This document shows positions 11,364 through 21,359 of a stretch of 64,000 nucleotides of DNA, piece after piece. Position numbers and translations under genes: made by a program. The stretch's first letter is position 1, and every line of letters starts with the position of its first letter. The DNA is taken from contig CAJNDS010002854.1 of the NCBI GenBank assembly GCA_905221605.1, positions 185,685 through 249,684 on the forward strand, given 5' to 3'. Source of the DNA: Symbiodinium natans (taxonomy: Eukaryota > Sar > Dinophyceae > Suessiales > Symbiodiniaceae). The notes below the pieces were generated by a model. The model had not been told where the DNA came from. It was given only the letters and a program-made list of their open reading frames with translations, and made no database searches.

Positions 11364-12587
11364 ACTTAAAATTTTAAATTTTTGATTTTTCACCGATTTT
11401 GCAGATTTTTTGTGTTAACTGGCTGGCTGGACTGTTTGAAAGCTGAAACATTTGAAAGCTGTGGGCTTGGGGATCAGGGACTTGTCCGAAGCAGCTGCTT
11501 GCTTTTGCTGCAGCAGAAAGGGAGCTGCAACTGTGAAGGCCACTTTCATGCGGTTGTCTTTTAGCTTGTGTTTAGCAGCCCTAAATGTTGTTCCTTGTTT
11601 ACAGGAGATTTCGGAGATTTGCGTTGTTTTGCGTTTGTTTGCTATTTTTGCAATGTACTTTCGCTTTTGTTTGCACGTAGACCTGTTTTGCGGATTTTGT
11701 GCCGGATTGTTTTTTCAAGATGCTTTGAGATCTGCAAGACTCTCAGAGACTTTTGCTAATTTTTGCGCCTACGGGCCATGTGTCTTCAACAGATTGCATC
11801 TGAGCCGCTGCTCGCTGAGCGCTCTCTTGCCTCAAGCAGCTCCTAGGCCACAGCTAGCGTACTTGCGCCATGTCTGCCACGTCGGAGCCTGATTTGTTGG
11901 CCGAAAAAAGTGCCCAGACATAGTCCGTAGGGTCCATGTTTGTGCTTCCAAGGTGTCGCAAGCCCTTCGCAACTCGCTCAGCGAAGTACTCAGTGGAGGA
12001 GGTTGCCGAGGTCTTCAAGGCCGATTTTTGGCGATGCGAGAGCGCAGGCGCGGCCGGCCGGTGCGCGGCCGGAGGTGTCCAAGCTCATCCGTGCGCTGCT
12101 TGGTGGCCTAGCTGTGTATGGTTGTAGCAACAGCCATGCGCGGGGTCAAAGCTTTGGGTGCAAGAAACCAGTCATGCCTTCAGTCAGTTGAGTCTGACAT
12201 GAACCCTGAGGCAGGAAGTCAGTCTTGTTCTATAGCAAGTTGTGACGTGGACGGCGAAGCCAGGCAGACGTAGACTGTATTCCTTTTTCTGAACCCGATT
12301 GGTGAAAGACCAAAATGTGTACCTTGACGTTCTGCCTGAAGGCGCGAAGTGCTTCTTAGACGGTCAGCGACCATTGATTCGTATGGCAGGCATGCCCCAG
12401 CTTCGGCGCTCCGGTTGACACAGGTCCTCGCCAGAAGCAGAAGAACACCTCTTGCGTCCTTCACCCTTTAGGGGACGACCGGTAGTATAATACTGACATT
12501 GGCGTGCGGTGATTGGGTGGCGGGTTTCCTGCACCTGTCCTTTAATAACTTTGTAAATTGCCAAAGGGTGAATCCAGTCCTGATAAA
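11364..12587. other. Unassigned interior of inverted repeat
   Basis: T-rich sequence with Phe/Cys-rich plus-strand frames (11452-11892) and no recognisable gene. The segment 12219-12560 shows no repeats or motifs. Confidence 0.5.
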
Positions 12588-13212
12588 GGGGTTTCCGCAG
12601 GGTTTCCGTTCATGTTTGTTAAGCTTCTGGAGGGTTTCCCTGGGTTTCCTACAGTTTCGCGAGGGTTTCCGCGGGGTTTCTGGGGGTTTCCGTGGGTTTC
12701 CTTAGATTTCGTGCATGTGTTAAAACCTATTGGATGGTTTTGGTAGGTTCCTCAAGGGTTTCGTGAGGGTTTCCGTGGGATTTCGTGCAGTTTTTGAACT
12801 TTCCGGAGGTTTTCCTTGAATTTCTCTAAAGTTTTGTGAGGGTTTCCGCGGATGTCCGTGGGTTTTGTCAAGTTTTGCCTTGGTTTTTTAAAAGCTTTCA
12901 GATGGTTTCCCTGGGGTTTTCTAAGGTTTGCGGGGTTTCAGTGGGTTTTGTTGGATTTTGCGTAGGTTTTTGAAGCTCTCGGAAGGTTTTTCTAATGTCT
13001 TGTGAAGGTTACCGTGGGTTTTCCATGGTTTTTGACAGCTTTGAAGGGGTTTCCGTGGGTTTCTTAGGGCTGTGTGAGGGTTTCCGCGAAGTTTCTGTGG
13101 GTTTTCTTATATAGGTCGTGCGCAGGTCTTTGAAGCTTCCAGTGGAGCTTTGTGAGGGTTCCTGCAAAATCTCCGCGGGGTTTCGATTGGTTTTCTCATG
13201 CTTTGCGCGGCC
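12588..13212 (+). repeat. Degenerate GGGTTTCCG(T/C)GGGTTT tandem array
   Basis: About 30 imperfect iterations of short GGGTTTCC and GAGGGTTTCCGTGGGTTT units. The array resembles a telomere-like or G-rich satellite but lacks the TTTAGGG core. It ends at the right inverted-repeat arm. Confidence 0.85.
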
Positions 13213-13342
13213 TTGGAAAAAGATGTCAGAAGCTTCAGCGAGGGTTTCCATGAGCTTCCATGGCACCATGGATTTCCTCAGCGTTACTTCAAGCTTTGGA
13301 ATTTGTCACATGATGCGGTCGGCGCTCGTCCAGATAGGCAAG
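13213..13342 (+). repeat. Right arm of the inverted repeat (partner 11233-11363)
   Basis: Inverted copy of 11233-11363 (see that entry). It ends only tens of bases before copia coding sequence begins, so the copia element is either truncated against this arm or inserted beside it. Confidence 0.85.
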
Positions 13343-13358
13343 ATGCAAGCGGCGCAGT

Positions 13359-14672
13359 GTGTCGTGCGGCTTTGCAGCGCTGCCAGGTGAGGTTGTGGAG
13401 GTGGACGGGAGGGCAGAGGCGGCGGTAAAGTACCTAAAGGGCCAGGCAAAGTTGTTGCTGAACCAGACCAAGCTTCCTCGCAGCTGTTGGCCACTCGCGA
13501 TGGTATATGCAGCGCACCGACAACGATTGCAGGCTACTGGGGAGGACAAGCCACTGCCGTTCGGATCTCCTGTACATGTGCGAGCAAAGGTATATGGAAC
13601 AGGGGGAAAGTTCGATTTAGATGATCGCTGGAGAAATGGGGTTTATGTGGGCCCTTCGTCGGACATGAAGGATGGCTACGTGGTGAGGTTTCCCGATGGA
13701 TCGTATGTAACCTCAGCACATTTGAGGCCCTATCTTGTGGACCCCGATCAGGAAGTGGAACTTGACCCGGTGGAGATGGACTTGCCTGTTCCAAGGAGAA
13801 GGGTAAGGGAAAAGATGAAGTTGTCGTCGTTGACATGGAAGTTGCAAAGGCCTCTGAGCGAGATTGAGTTGGAGGCTGAGCAGGTGGCTTGTCGACTGTA
13901 CAAGGAAAGAAATTGGAGCGCAGAGGCCGTGCAAGAGCTTTTTGAGGTACTGAAAAAGACGAAGCCATCAGGAACTAGAATGTCAATGGCGCCTGATGCA
14001 ACAGCTTGGTATTGTGGAGCCTATGTGCATGGGGGTGTGGCTGGAGTTAGAACCTCAACTAAGCGAATGACATGGGCATCAAGGTACCTGGCGAAGGCGG
14101 CGAAAGTGATCACAGGCGTGTCCAGCTTTGGAGCAATTGGATTGATGGAAAATATGGCTCTAGGAGTTCATCGAGATATGCAAAACCAACCCGACACGAA
14201 GAACACCGTGGTGCTTCTCAAGGAGCCAAAGGAAGGCGGAGCGTTATGGATCGAAGATGAAGAGCAAACGGAGGTGGAGCCAGTTTGGAGACAAGTGTCA
14301 AGAAAGAACTGGAAAAAGGGGGTCGTTCATGAGCTAGAGAAGGGCAAACCGTTGACCTTTTCGCCAAGGCGGTGGCACGAGGTGCAGCCGTGGGAAGGAT
14401 CCAGACTGGTGATGGCGTTGTATACCCCTCGGGTGAATACTATGCATCAAGTCGATCGAGAAGCGCTCGAAGGCTTGGGGTTCAAGTTTCCGAATGCCAT
14501 CCAGATCCAGAATGACTCCATCGCAGAGAATGCCATCCAGATCCAGAATGACTCCATCGCAAAGAATGCCGTCCAGATCCAGAATGACTCCATCGCAAAG
14601 AATGCCGTCCAGATCCAGAATGACTCCATCGCAAAGAATGCCGTCCAGATCCAGCGTCCAGATCCAGAATGA
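13359..14672 (+). CDS. Copia polyprotein, first open part: integrase end plus 2OG-Fe(II)-oxygenase-like domain
   Basis: A 437-codon open frame. It opens at GTG, with an in-frame stop at 13335 and no early ATG, so it is a fragment. Residues ~13-140 match the C-terminal half of copia integrase: GRAEAAVKYLKGQAKLLL, LPRSCWPLAMVYAAHRQR and a G-KFD-D-RW-NGVYVGPSSD strand set. Residues ~260-355 carry HRD (His271, Asp273), GGALWIED, FSPRRWHEVQPW (His340) and GSRLVMALYTPR (Arg349). That HxD...H...R spacing is the iron and 2-oxoglutarate signature of double-stranded beta-helix dioxygenases. Catalytic activity is inference. The frame runs into the 36-bp minisatellite and stops because of a 13-bp duplication that shifts it away from the RT frame. 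Confidence 0.88.
   Translation: MSCGFAALPGEVVEVDGRAEAAVKYLKGQAKLLLNQTKLPRSCWPLAMVYAAHRQRLQATGEDKPLPFGSPVHVRAKVYGTGGKFDLDDRWRNGVYVGPSSDMKDGYVVRFPDGSYVTSAHLRPYLVDPDQEVELDPVEMDLPVPRRRVREKMKLSSLTWKLQRPLSEIELEAEQVACRLYKERNWSAEAVQELFEVLKKTKPSGTRMSMAPDATAWYCGAYVHGGVAGVRTSTKRMTWASRYLAKAAKVITGVSSFGAIGLMENMALGVHRDMQNQPDTKNTVVLLKEPKEGGALWIEDEEQTEVEPVWRQVSRKNWKKGVVHELEKGKPLTFSPRRWHEVQPWEGSRLVMALYTPRVNTMHQVDREALEGLGFKFPNAIQIQNDSIAENAIQIQNDSIAKNAVQIQNDSIAKNAVQIQNDSIAKNAVQIQRPDPE
14493..14667 (+). repeat. 36-bp in-frame minisatellite with a 13-bp frameshifting duplication
   Basis: About five 36-bp units encode a 12-residue peptide (NAVQIQNDSIAK). At 14642-14654 and 14655-14667 the 13-mer CGTCCAGATCCAG is present twice. 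Thirteen is 1 modulo 3, and with one copy discounted the first open part reads straight into the second, so this slippage event explains the break between them. Confidence 0.92.
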
Positions 14673-17337
14673 CTCCATCGCACTGAATGTCGTCCATCTT
14701 CAAGATGAAGAAGGTAATAGATACAAAAGGGAGGATGATCCAACCAGTCCGAAGCTTTTCTTGTTGCACCAAAGGGACGACGATGAGGATGTGATAGAGG
14801 GAAATTTGGATGAAGCGTGGGGAAGAATCAATGACGAGTATGATCAGCTCCTTGAAGACCTACAAGAAAGACAAGAGCGACTTCGAGTTCTCCTTGAAGA
14901 AGAAGAAGAAGAGATCCTGGAAGAGGAGTTGAGGAGAGCAGGACAGAACATGGCTGACGACGTGGACCATGTTCGGGACATGATGGCCGAGTTGTTGGAG
15001 GATCTGGGAAGAAAAGAAAAAAGGATTGTGGCGAAGAAGCTGAAGCGATGCTTGCGTGCTGCGGCTGCCCATGAAGAACCAGATTACGAGGCATTGCTAG
15101 ACTCTCTACCAGGTGATCTCCAGGTGGTCCATACTGTCCCTTTGGAGCAGGTGCGGAAGGTCCTGACGAGGTGGAAGGGAGCAATCACTGAGGAGGTCAC
15201 CACCTTATTTCAAGGTACCCTGCAAAGGATCACATCGGAGGAGGCCAAAGAAATGGAAAGTCGGGGAGAGCTGAAAATTGTCCCTTCAAAGGGAGTGTGG
15301 ACAATGAAGCCTCCGACGATCCCTGGAGACAAAGTCCGTCGACGTTTCCGACTGGTGCTGTGCGGGAACTTCGTTGCCCGTGGCGAAGGTGAGTTCGACC
15401 TGTACGCGGGTGGGGTGACAGCAGATACACTTCGGGCAGCTTTGGCCATTGCCACCAACAAGAAATGGAGCGGCGCCACTTCTGATATCACGGCTGCGTT
15501 TTTGCTTGCTGAGTGGCCCAGTGGGCTCCCTAAATACGGCATCGTCCCTCCGAGAGTCTTGTTTGAAAGCGGCCACGCAGAGCCTGGGGAGATTTGGCTG
15601 GTTCTTCGCCCCCTATATGGATTGAGAGAGTCGCCGGCTATTTGGTCCAAGTGTCGCTCAGACCGCTTGACGAATGCCAAGGTCAAGTACCAAGGAAAAG
15701 ACTTGAAGTTCAAGGCCTCGGAAGTGGACCCGGAGCTTTGGTACGTTTATGAGGGTGACTTTGCTGAAGCAGAGCTGCTGGCAATGATCATCACTTATGT
15801 GGATGACATCTTCTATTTGGCGGAGAGCGAGCTGATCAAAGTGCTTCATGCATGGGTGGAGGAAGAGTGGCCATGCAGTCCGTTGCAATGGGCAGAATCT
15901 GAAGAGGGCACGAGATACCTGGGCATCGAAATCAAGCAGAATGAGAACAAGCAGTTTGAGCTGTGCCAATCGGCCTACATAAAGAACCTTCTGAGGTCGC
16001 ATGGTTTGGACGAGGCGATTCCGACGAAGCTCCCGTGTCCGAAGGAATGGATTGCCGATGAAGATCAAGATGATCTCCAAGAGAACTTCTCGGTGACGGA
16101 GCTTCGACATGGGCAACGGATAGTCGGAGAGCAACTCTGGCTGACGATGAGAACTCGTCCTGATTTGCTGTTCCCGGTGAACTACATGGCAAGCAGAGTC
16201 AGTAAACAGCCAAACAAGGTGGCGAAGATTGGTGTGAGACTGATGTCCTATTTGAAGGAGACGATGGACATGAAGCTGGTGATTGGAGGTGAGCAGAACT
16301 CAAGCAGCGCCATAACACAGCAAGCCGGAAGCAGCAAGAACGCGTGCACAGGCACACAACATACCCAGATCTGCTTGACGGGGTACTCTGATGCTTCGTT
16401 TGCCCTGTTCGGGGGAAAATCTTTTGGCGCTTCACTTGTGACGGCATCTGGATCTCCGATCTCTTGGAAGGCAAGCAAACAAGCTTTCGTGACATTATCG
16501 GTGATGGAGGCAGAGTTGTACGAGGCCTCACAGGCGGCAACGCTGTTAGAGAGCGTCGGATGTTTATTCGACGAAATCTACAAGACACGTGTAGCTAGAT
16601 TGCTATGCGTAGACAATAGCGCGGCTGTGAGCATGCTTGAAGGTGGAGCCGGGTCCTGGAGGACCCGCCATTTGAGGGTGAGGTGTGCTCATCTGAGAAG
16701 CCAAATCGAGCAGGGCCTTCTACAAGTTTCCCACATCGATGGGGAGCGACAGCTTGCTGATTTAGCAACGAAGATGCATGGAAAGGCAAGGCTTTGGCAG
16801 CTTCTGGAGGCATGGGGCTTCATCAATCTTCCAGTGGATGCTGTGCGAGCGTTTGGCATCCGGCTATGTCTCTGCCTGTTGTTTGCATCGCTGATGGTTG
16901 CAGTGGATGGAAAAAAGGCGGAAAGGATCCAAGACGAAGAGGTGGTTCCTGAAGGGTCGAGGCTACAAGTTCCGGGTTGGCAAGAGTTGATCGTGGTTAC
17001 AATCCTGGTTTGTGTGGCGGCAATTGGGATTTGGGAGCTGGCAAAGCATTTGGTAGGCTGCTGTTGGAAGGGTCTTGAAGAGTCTCCGAAACAGAAGAGG
17101 TTGCGGAAGCTTCGTGATGCAGCACGGGTTGCTGCTGAGGAGGAGCTGGACCGAGCTCAAACAGCTTTTGAGGCTACGGCAGCGGCAGCAGCTGCTGGGT
17201 TGCATGAGGTGAGAGGAGTTTTGCACCTTCATCCTGACCTGATTCCACCACCTCCTCCTCCGCCAGAGCCGGAAATACCACGACTGCATGTTCAACCTGA
17301 TGAAGCCCCGAGAACCGACCCGCCTCGAAGGACATGA
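14494..17337 (+). CDS. Copia polyprotein, second open part: coiled coil, reverse transcriptase, RNase H, membrane segments
   Basis: 947 codons. The ATG is inside the minisatellite and in the wrong repeat frame, so the true protein enters at about residue 58. Residues ~100-175 are acidic and coiled-coil-like. RT spans ~240-560: WTMKPPTI, SDITAAFLLAEWP, LRPLYGLRESPAIW and the catalytic box YVDDIF at 435-440. RNase H spans ~628-790: YSDAS (Asp633), SVMEAELYEA (Glu672), CVDNSAA (Asp707), TRHLRVR and LADLATK. This copies element RNA into DNA in cytoplasmic particles. After RNase H come two hydrophobic segments (about 785-810 and 830-855), a basic/acidic coiled coil and a polyproline run. Transmembrane segments are unusual for copia Pol, and the decayed element at 4.6-5.9 kb seems to share them. 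Confidence 0.95.
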   Translation: MPSRSRMTPSQRMPSRSRMTPSQRMPSRSRMTPSQRMPSRSRMTPSQRMPSRSSVQIQNDSIALNVVHLQDEEGNRYKREDDPTSPKLFLLHQRDDDEDVIEGNLDEAWGRINDEYDQLLEDLQERQERLRVLLEEEEEEILEEELRRAGQNMADDVDHVRDMMAELLEDLGRKEKRIVAKKLKRCLRAAAAHEEPDYEALLDSLPGDLQVVHTVPLEQVRKVLTRWKGAITEEVTTLFQGTLQRITSEEAKEMESRGELKIVPSKGVWTMKPPTIPGDKVRRRFRLVLCGNFVARGEGEFDLYAGGVTADTLRAALAIATNKKWSGATSDITAAFLLAEWPSGLPKYGIVPPRVLFESGHAEPGEIWLVLRPLYGLRESPAIWSKCRSDRLTNAKVKYQGKDLKFKASEVDPELWYVYEGDFAEAELLAMIITYVDDIFYLAESELIKVLHAWVEEEWPCSPLQWAESEEGTRYLGIEIKQNENKQFELCQSAYIKNLLRSHGLDEAIPTKLPCPKEWIADEDQDDLQENFSVTELRHGQRIVGEQLWLTMRTRPDLLFPVNYMASRVSKQPNKVAKIGVRLMSYLKETMDMKLVIGGEQNSSSAITQQAGSSKNACTGTQHTQICLTGYSDASFALFGGKSFGASLVTASGSPISWKASKQAFVTLSVMEAELYEASQAATLLESVGCLFDEIYKTRVARLLCVDNSAAVSMLEGGAGSWRTRHLRVRCAHLRSQIEQGLLQVSHIDGERQLADLATKMHGKARLWQLLEAWGFINLPVDAVRAFGIRLCLCLLFASLMVAVDGKKAERIQDEEVVPEGSRLQVPGWQELIVVTILVCVAAIGIWELAKHLVGCCWKGLEESPKQKRLRKLRDAARVAAEEELDRAQTAFEATAAAAAAGLHEVRGVLHLHPDLIPPPPPPPEPEIPRLHVQPDEAPRTDPPRRT

Positions 17338-17524
17338 TCGAGTAGAAGAACGTGGGAGATATCGTGAATACCCAGGAAATGCTTTCTGGAAGACGAGTTC
17401 AAACACAAGCAAGCTGCACACGGATCCGCATTGCCACGGACTTCGAAACAGTGGGCAGGTATATCGAATTGAGTACTGTGCTCATTGCTCTGGAAGAAGG
17501 CCTTTGTATGAGAGAACGCAGTGA
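17288..17524 (+). CDS. His/Cys tail of the copia polyprotein (frameshifted)
   Basis: In the frame next to the main Pol frame, 17288-17524 encodes SKLHTDPHCHGLRNS followed by YCAHCSGRRP and ends at a stop. It pairs H-x-x-x-x-C with a C-x-x-C and closely parallels the tail at 5764-5925. A single indel between about 17300 and 17335 would explain why the Pol frame ends at 17337 without it; programmed shifting is an alternative. Zinc binding is inferred from residue spacing only. Confidence 0.55.
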   Translation: MFNLMKPREPTRLEGHDRVEERGRYREYPGNAFWKTSSNTSKLHTDPHCHGLRNSGQVYRIEYCAHCSGRRPLYERTQ

Positions 17525-17942
17525 AGAAGTCATCTTTAGGCAAGCGAGAAGTGGATCGCGGTATGTTGCATGATGTTAAGTCTGTGGAGCAGGCTTGCAC
17601 AACGTGTGGATAATGGTCCACTACGACAAATGTGCCATGGCAAGGTGACCTTGGCCGAAGGCACAAGCTCAAGGAGGAGTGTAAAGATCTTCTTCAGGCG
17701 TGTTGCACATTTGTTATGCAGCATGGCCCAGAGCAAAGAATGACACGACAGCAGGCAAGAAGCATGCAGCAGAGAACCAAGCCCGAACTACAAAGGCTTA
17801 GAGGCAGTGTTCGTTTGTGCGCCATTTGACAAGGATCGTCCGAGCGCCATGGTTTGCTGTGACTGATACAGAGAAGATTAAGCATGGCATCCCTTCCTTC
17901 AACAAGACAAGGCCAGCCTCAACCTGTGGGTCCTAGTGACCA

Positions 17943-18008
17943 ACAGGTTTTTAGAGTTTTCGGGCTTTGAAGTTGAGGGTTTTTAGGGTTTTTAGGGTTT
18001 AGGTTTTT
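17943..18008 (+). repeat. Short interstitial telomere-like TTTAGGG tract
   Basis: Several GTTTTTAGGG and GGGTTTAGG units in imperfect tandem, with the G-rich strand on plus. Confidence 0.75.
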
Positions 18009-19150
18009 TGCTTGATGCCACACCCACGGCTCATTGCCGGATGTAGTGACCCACCACCGCGTGTTTTGGGGTCTTTCAAATCACTTACCGCAAGACTTTG
18101 TGCCCCTAGTGGATGCTTCGGCTGCCGCATTTATGCCTGACTCCCACCTTGAGCCGGCTCTTGCCCTGCTGTCACGCCCAGCCCCACCATCACCTTTCTT
18201 CCACCCCCCCACCAACCCCCGTCACAGGGAAAAGAGGGACGCCACGACCATGCGGAGCGTTGCCACGTCGCACTGGTCCGGAGCATTTGCGGCGCAGACG
18301 CAACCTGAGCAAAAAACCAACAGGGCAGGGTGCCTCGTGGGATGGTTCCGGCCTCCGTAAGGTTGCAGAATCCGGATATTTGTGGAACTCGCACCTCTGC
18401 ACCAGGCAGGCACCTTGGAAGAGGGTCGCCCCCTCTGTCCACAGTGTTGGAACAGTCCTTACTCGCTCCATCAAGACAGGTGCCACATCGGGCCTGAGTC
18501 CCACTTTGGCGAGTTCCTGCTGTTGGATCAATTCTCTTCTACGCACACACAGGGGTGTCTTCTCCCTGGGTCACGGTGTTTGGTGACCCGGCCAGCCCGC
18601 CTGCTGGCTTCCACCGTCATGTGGATTATGTCGCACTTCTTGCTCACCTGCAACCGCCGCTGCTTGCAGCCCAACAGGCGGAAGCGAATGTGCTGTTGCT
18701 GGTCACAGACAACAGGCCTCTGCTGCGCATTCCCCATTTTCCCCTTTTCTTCCGTCAACTAGCGGCTTGCACGCAGTCGATGGGCTTCTTCCAAGAGGTC
18801 TACCGACACTTGTGAACACTGTCGAGGCAGATCTGAAAGCTCGTAATTACACCTGGGCGGGCCAGAAGTTCTGGCAGTGCTGCGTGCTCTTGCGCCCCAT
18901 GTCACACTCGCCTTGACCGTAATACGCCATTCACGACCAGGTGGGAAATGAGGAGTGCCGTCGCCTTCGCTGTTCTAGATTCTAGATGCTCTCCCTACTC
19001 CCGCACTCCCTTTTCAACTTGGCACTATGGCAGTTGAGAAGCTTTGCCCTGCTGCAGAACAGAAGGCACAGTGCACAGTCGAGTGGGCGGCTTCGCCGTG
19101 AGCCTGCTCGCCAGATGCGCACATTCCGAAGATCAATTAGAAGCTAACGG

Positions 19151-19186
19151 AGGCTTGTTATCTTCTTCTCTGACGATAACAAGCCT
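19151..19186. other. Perfect 12-bp stem hairpin
   Basis: AGGCTTGTTATC (19151-19162) and GATAACAAGCCT (19175-19186) form a perfect stem around a 12-nt loop. No flanking gene or TIR was found, so the role is unknown. Confidence 0.6.
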
Positions 19187-20904
19187 TTTGGCTCGACTCC
19201 AGAGAAGCCTCTGCCCAAAGTCCCTAATCTTCCCGACAGACTCCATGCTTGCCAGCGGGTTGATCCGGCCTGACTCTCTTGCCTTAGACCGAGTCCAGTT
19301 CAAGAGTGAACCTGGGACCAGGACCCGTTTCAATTGCGGATCTGTTAATATCTATAATTTTTCCTCTTCAAAATTGTTTATCTTATCTTCCATCCCCAAT
19401 TAAAATCGAAAATATCTAAAGAATGAGAATGAAAAATGGGTTATTGTTTGTGGGCTGCACTTTCAGGCACGGATGGAGCTCTGTTGTCTTTACCTGCGCC
19501 ATGGATGTTTGCATCCGGTCGTCGGTCTGGAAATTCGCCCAATAAGCTGGATGCTTTCCGGACCAAGAAGCCGCAGAAAGACAAATCGAAAAACTGGGCT
19601 CTGGGCTTTTGTGACCTGGAAGCGCAAAGAGATCGCAAACCTGAAGACTATGGGTTCTTCGGACCGAAGAGCAGCCCATACGCCAGCTTCTCACAAAGTA
19701 GCAATTACCGAAAGATTCGCCTCATGCCAGTCTCGCGGAAAACTTGGGCAAAGGGCACGCCGTCTCTCCAGAAGAAATCCGGAAAGCTTTTAGGTCGCAC
19801 TTTTCAACATTTCCTCTAAGCTTGGCGCAAACTCAGCACGCGCTGCTTCCAGGCTCTTGCAATCTATCAACCCCCGGAATCTGCCCAGTCAGAACCCAAG
19901 TTATTTTGAGTCCGATTGCGAGGACCGATTTAGCCTTGGCATATAGCCGCAGCTTACGGCAAAATTCTTTCACATTGCGGCAGACTCAAGCCAGCAGTTT
20001 CTCCGGTGAGTTCGTTAAGGTCAACGATACTTGACGAGATGACCTAACTCCAGCGCTCAGCTTGCTCTTTCCTTTTGCAAGAGTTCACGGGCCAAGTAAC
20101 TTTGACAGGAGTCTCCAAAAGCCGAACGGTAGCAAGGCGACATCGTCCAAAGTTTCCGCTGCAAGGTTCCTTGTCTGGAAGCTTGAAAGACATTGCAGAA
20201 CTTTAGTTGACAAGAACGAACAATGTCCTGGTCTTTGGGAAGGCAGTCGTCTAAACAGCTTAACCCGCCCGTGGAAGAAAAATCGTGTTGCCAACGTGTC
20301 CCTTTGCCTCCATGCGTTGTTGATGCAGCAACAGACGCTGTCCCTTATGTAAAGGTAGTGGACCGCGGAACATTTAAATCCCAGTTTCCCAATGGTGCCA
20401 ATAAGCAAGAGTTGACTCTTGAACCTAACTCTGCTCAAGTTAGGGCGGAGAGATGGGGGACGTCGTGGCACAAGCCTGCCCCAAAAACAGCGCGAGGCTC
20501 GGTCGCACGTGTGACCACCCGCCACCGCCCTTACAGGGAAGCGTTACGGAAGCCTTGTCACGGAAAATAGTGACTGACAGCGGCTCCATTGAAAAGAGGC
20601 TGGGTTACAATTTCTCCCCTTGGTGTCGAATCTCAAGCTACCACAGAGAGGGCAGGCCATAAGTGCACCATGGTGATTGACCACTGGGGTCCTACGCAAT
20701 TAGCCACAGCAACTAACGATAGTGATCGCCAATCCAAAAAGTGCCAAGGTTGTTAAGACTTTGCTTGGTGGGATGTCTAGGCCTTGCAGCAATCAAAAAT
20801 AAAGACTCAGCAAGGAAACATGTGTCTCCAGGTGTCTCTTGTGTGTGTTGTGCCTCTTGTGTGTTGTTGTGTCTCTTGTGTGTTGAGAAGTAGCGGGGTT
20901 GGGG

Positions 20905-21020
20905 GGACTTTGCTTCTATGAGAATTTTCGCACAGAGAAGCAGCGCGGTTTTGGGGGTGAGAATTTTCGCACAGAGAAGCAGCGGGGTTTTGGGAGGACT
21001 GTGCTTCTATGAGAATCCTC
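20905..21020 (+). repeat. 52-bp cassette repeat, locus 1 (2-3 copies)
   Basis: Units contain GAGAATTTTCGCACAGAGAA then GCAGCGGGGTTTTGGGGG and TGTGCTTCTAT. The same cassette forms a five-copy array at 23404-23650 in the same orientation. Confidence 0.85.
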
Positions 21021-21359
21021 CGGGTTACGCCGCTGTTCGGTGGGGGGGCCTTCTCTCGGTACAGGGACCCCGGAGGCGGCACTAACAGGGTTTAACCCTG
21101 GATGAGCACCCTGCACCCGCCCTTCCACCGCAGCGCGTAAGTGACAGTGCCACTCCCTCTTTTCCCTGTCTGCGCCTCGCGGTTTGCCCCGTGGCCTTGT
21201 CTGAGTCAACTTGCCATTGTTTTGTTTCTTGCATCTGCCTTGCATGGCACTCGTGGCTGCGCTTTTCGCCTCCTCTTGCCTTGCTGCTCTCTGGCCTGCG
21301 TGGTGTGTCGCTTTGCCCCTTCTTCGTCCTTCGTCCCTTCTTGTTGCTCCGCGTTCGCT

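Larger units (their letters stand above)
13386..17524 (+). mobile_element. Ty1/copia-type LTR retrotransposon, 5'-truncated, LTRs not found
   Basis: Ordered domains: integrase C-terminal part, 2OG-Fe(II)-oxygenase-like domain, 36-bp minisatellite linker, acidic coiled coil, reverse transcriptase, RNase H, two hydrophobic segments, Pro-rich stretch and His/Cys tail. The integrase-before-RT order defines the copia superfamily. Gag, protease and the integrase catalytic core are missing upstream of about 13386. I looked for matching direct repeats on both sides and saw none. Intact RT and RNase H motifs point to a fairly young insertion with one frameshift in the repeat and probably another near 17300-17335. 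Confidence 0.93.
17525..20904. other. Unassigned region downstream of the copia element
   Basis: No gene recognised. 18555-18815 (plus) is an 86-codon ATG frame with no known motif. A single copy of the motif repeated at 25-27 kb (GCAAACCTGAAGACTATGGG) occurs near 19631, inside a 127-codon Lys/Ser-rich frame, so that frame is probably repeat-derived. 20035-20800 shows nothing. Confidence 0.55.

Noticed and set aside
13386-17600. LTRs flanking the copia element
   Set aside because: I compared sequence 5' of 13386 with sequence 3' of 17524 and found no direct repeat; the 5' side is the inverted-repeat arm and GGGTTTCC array.
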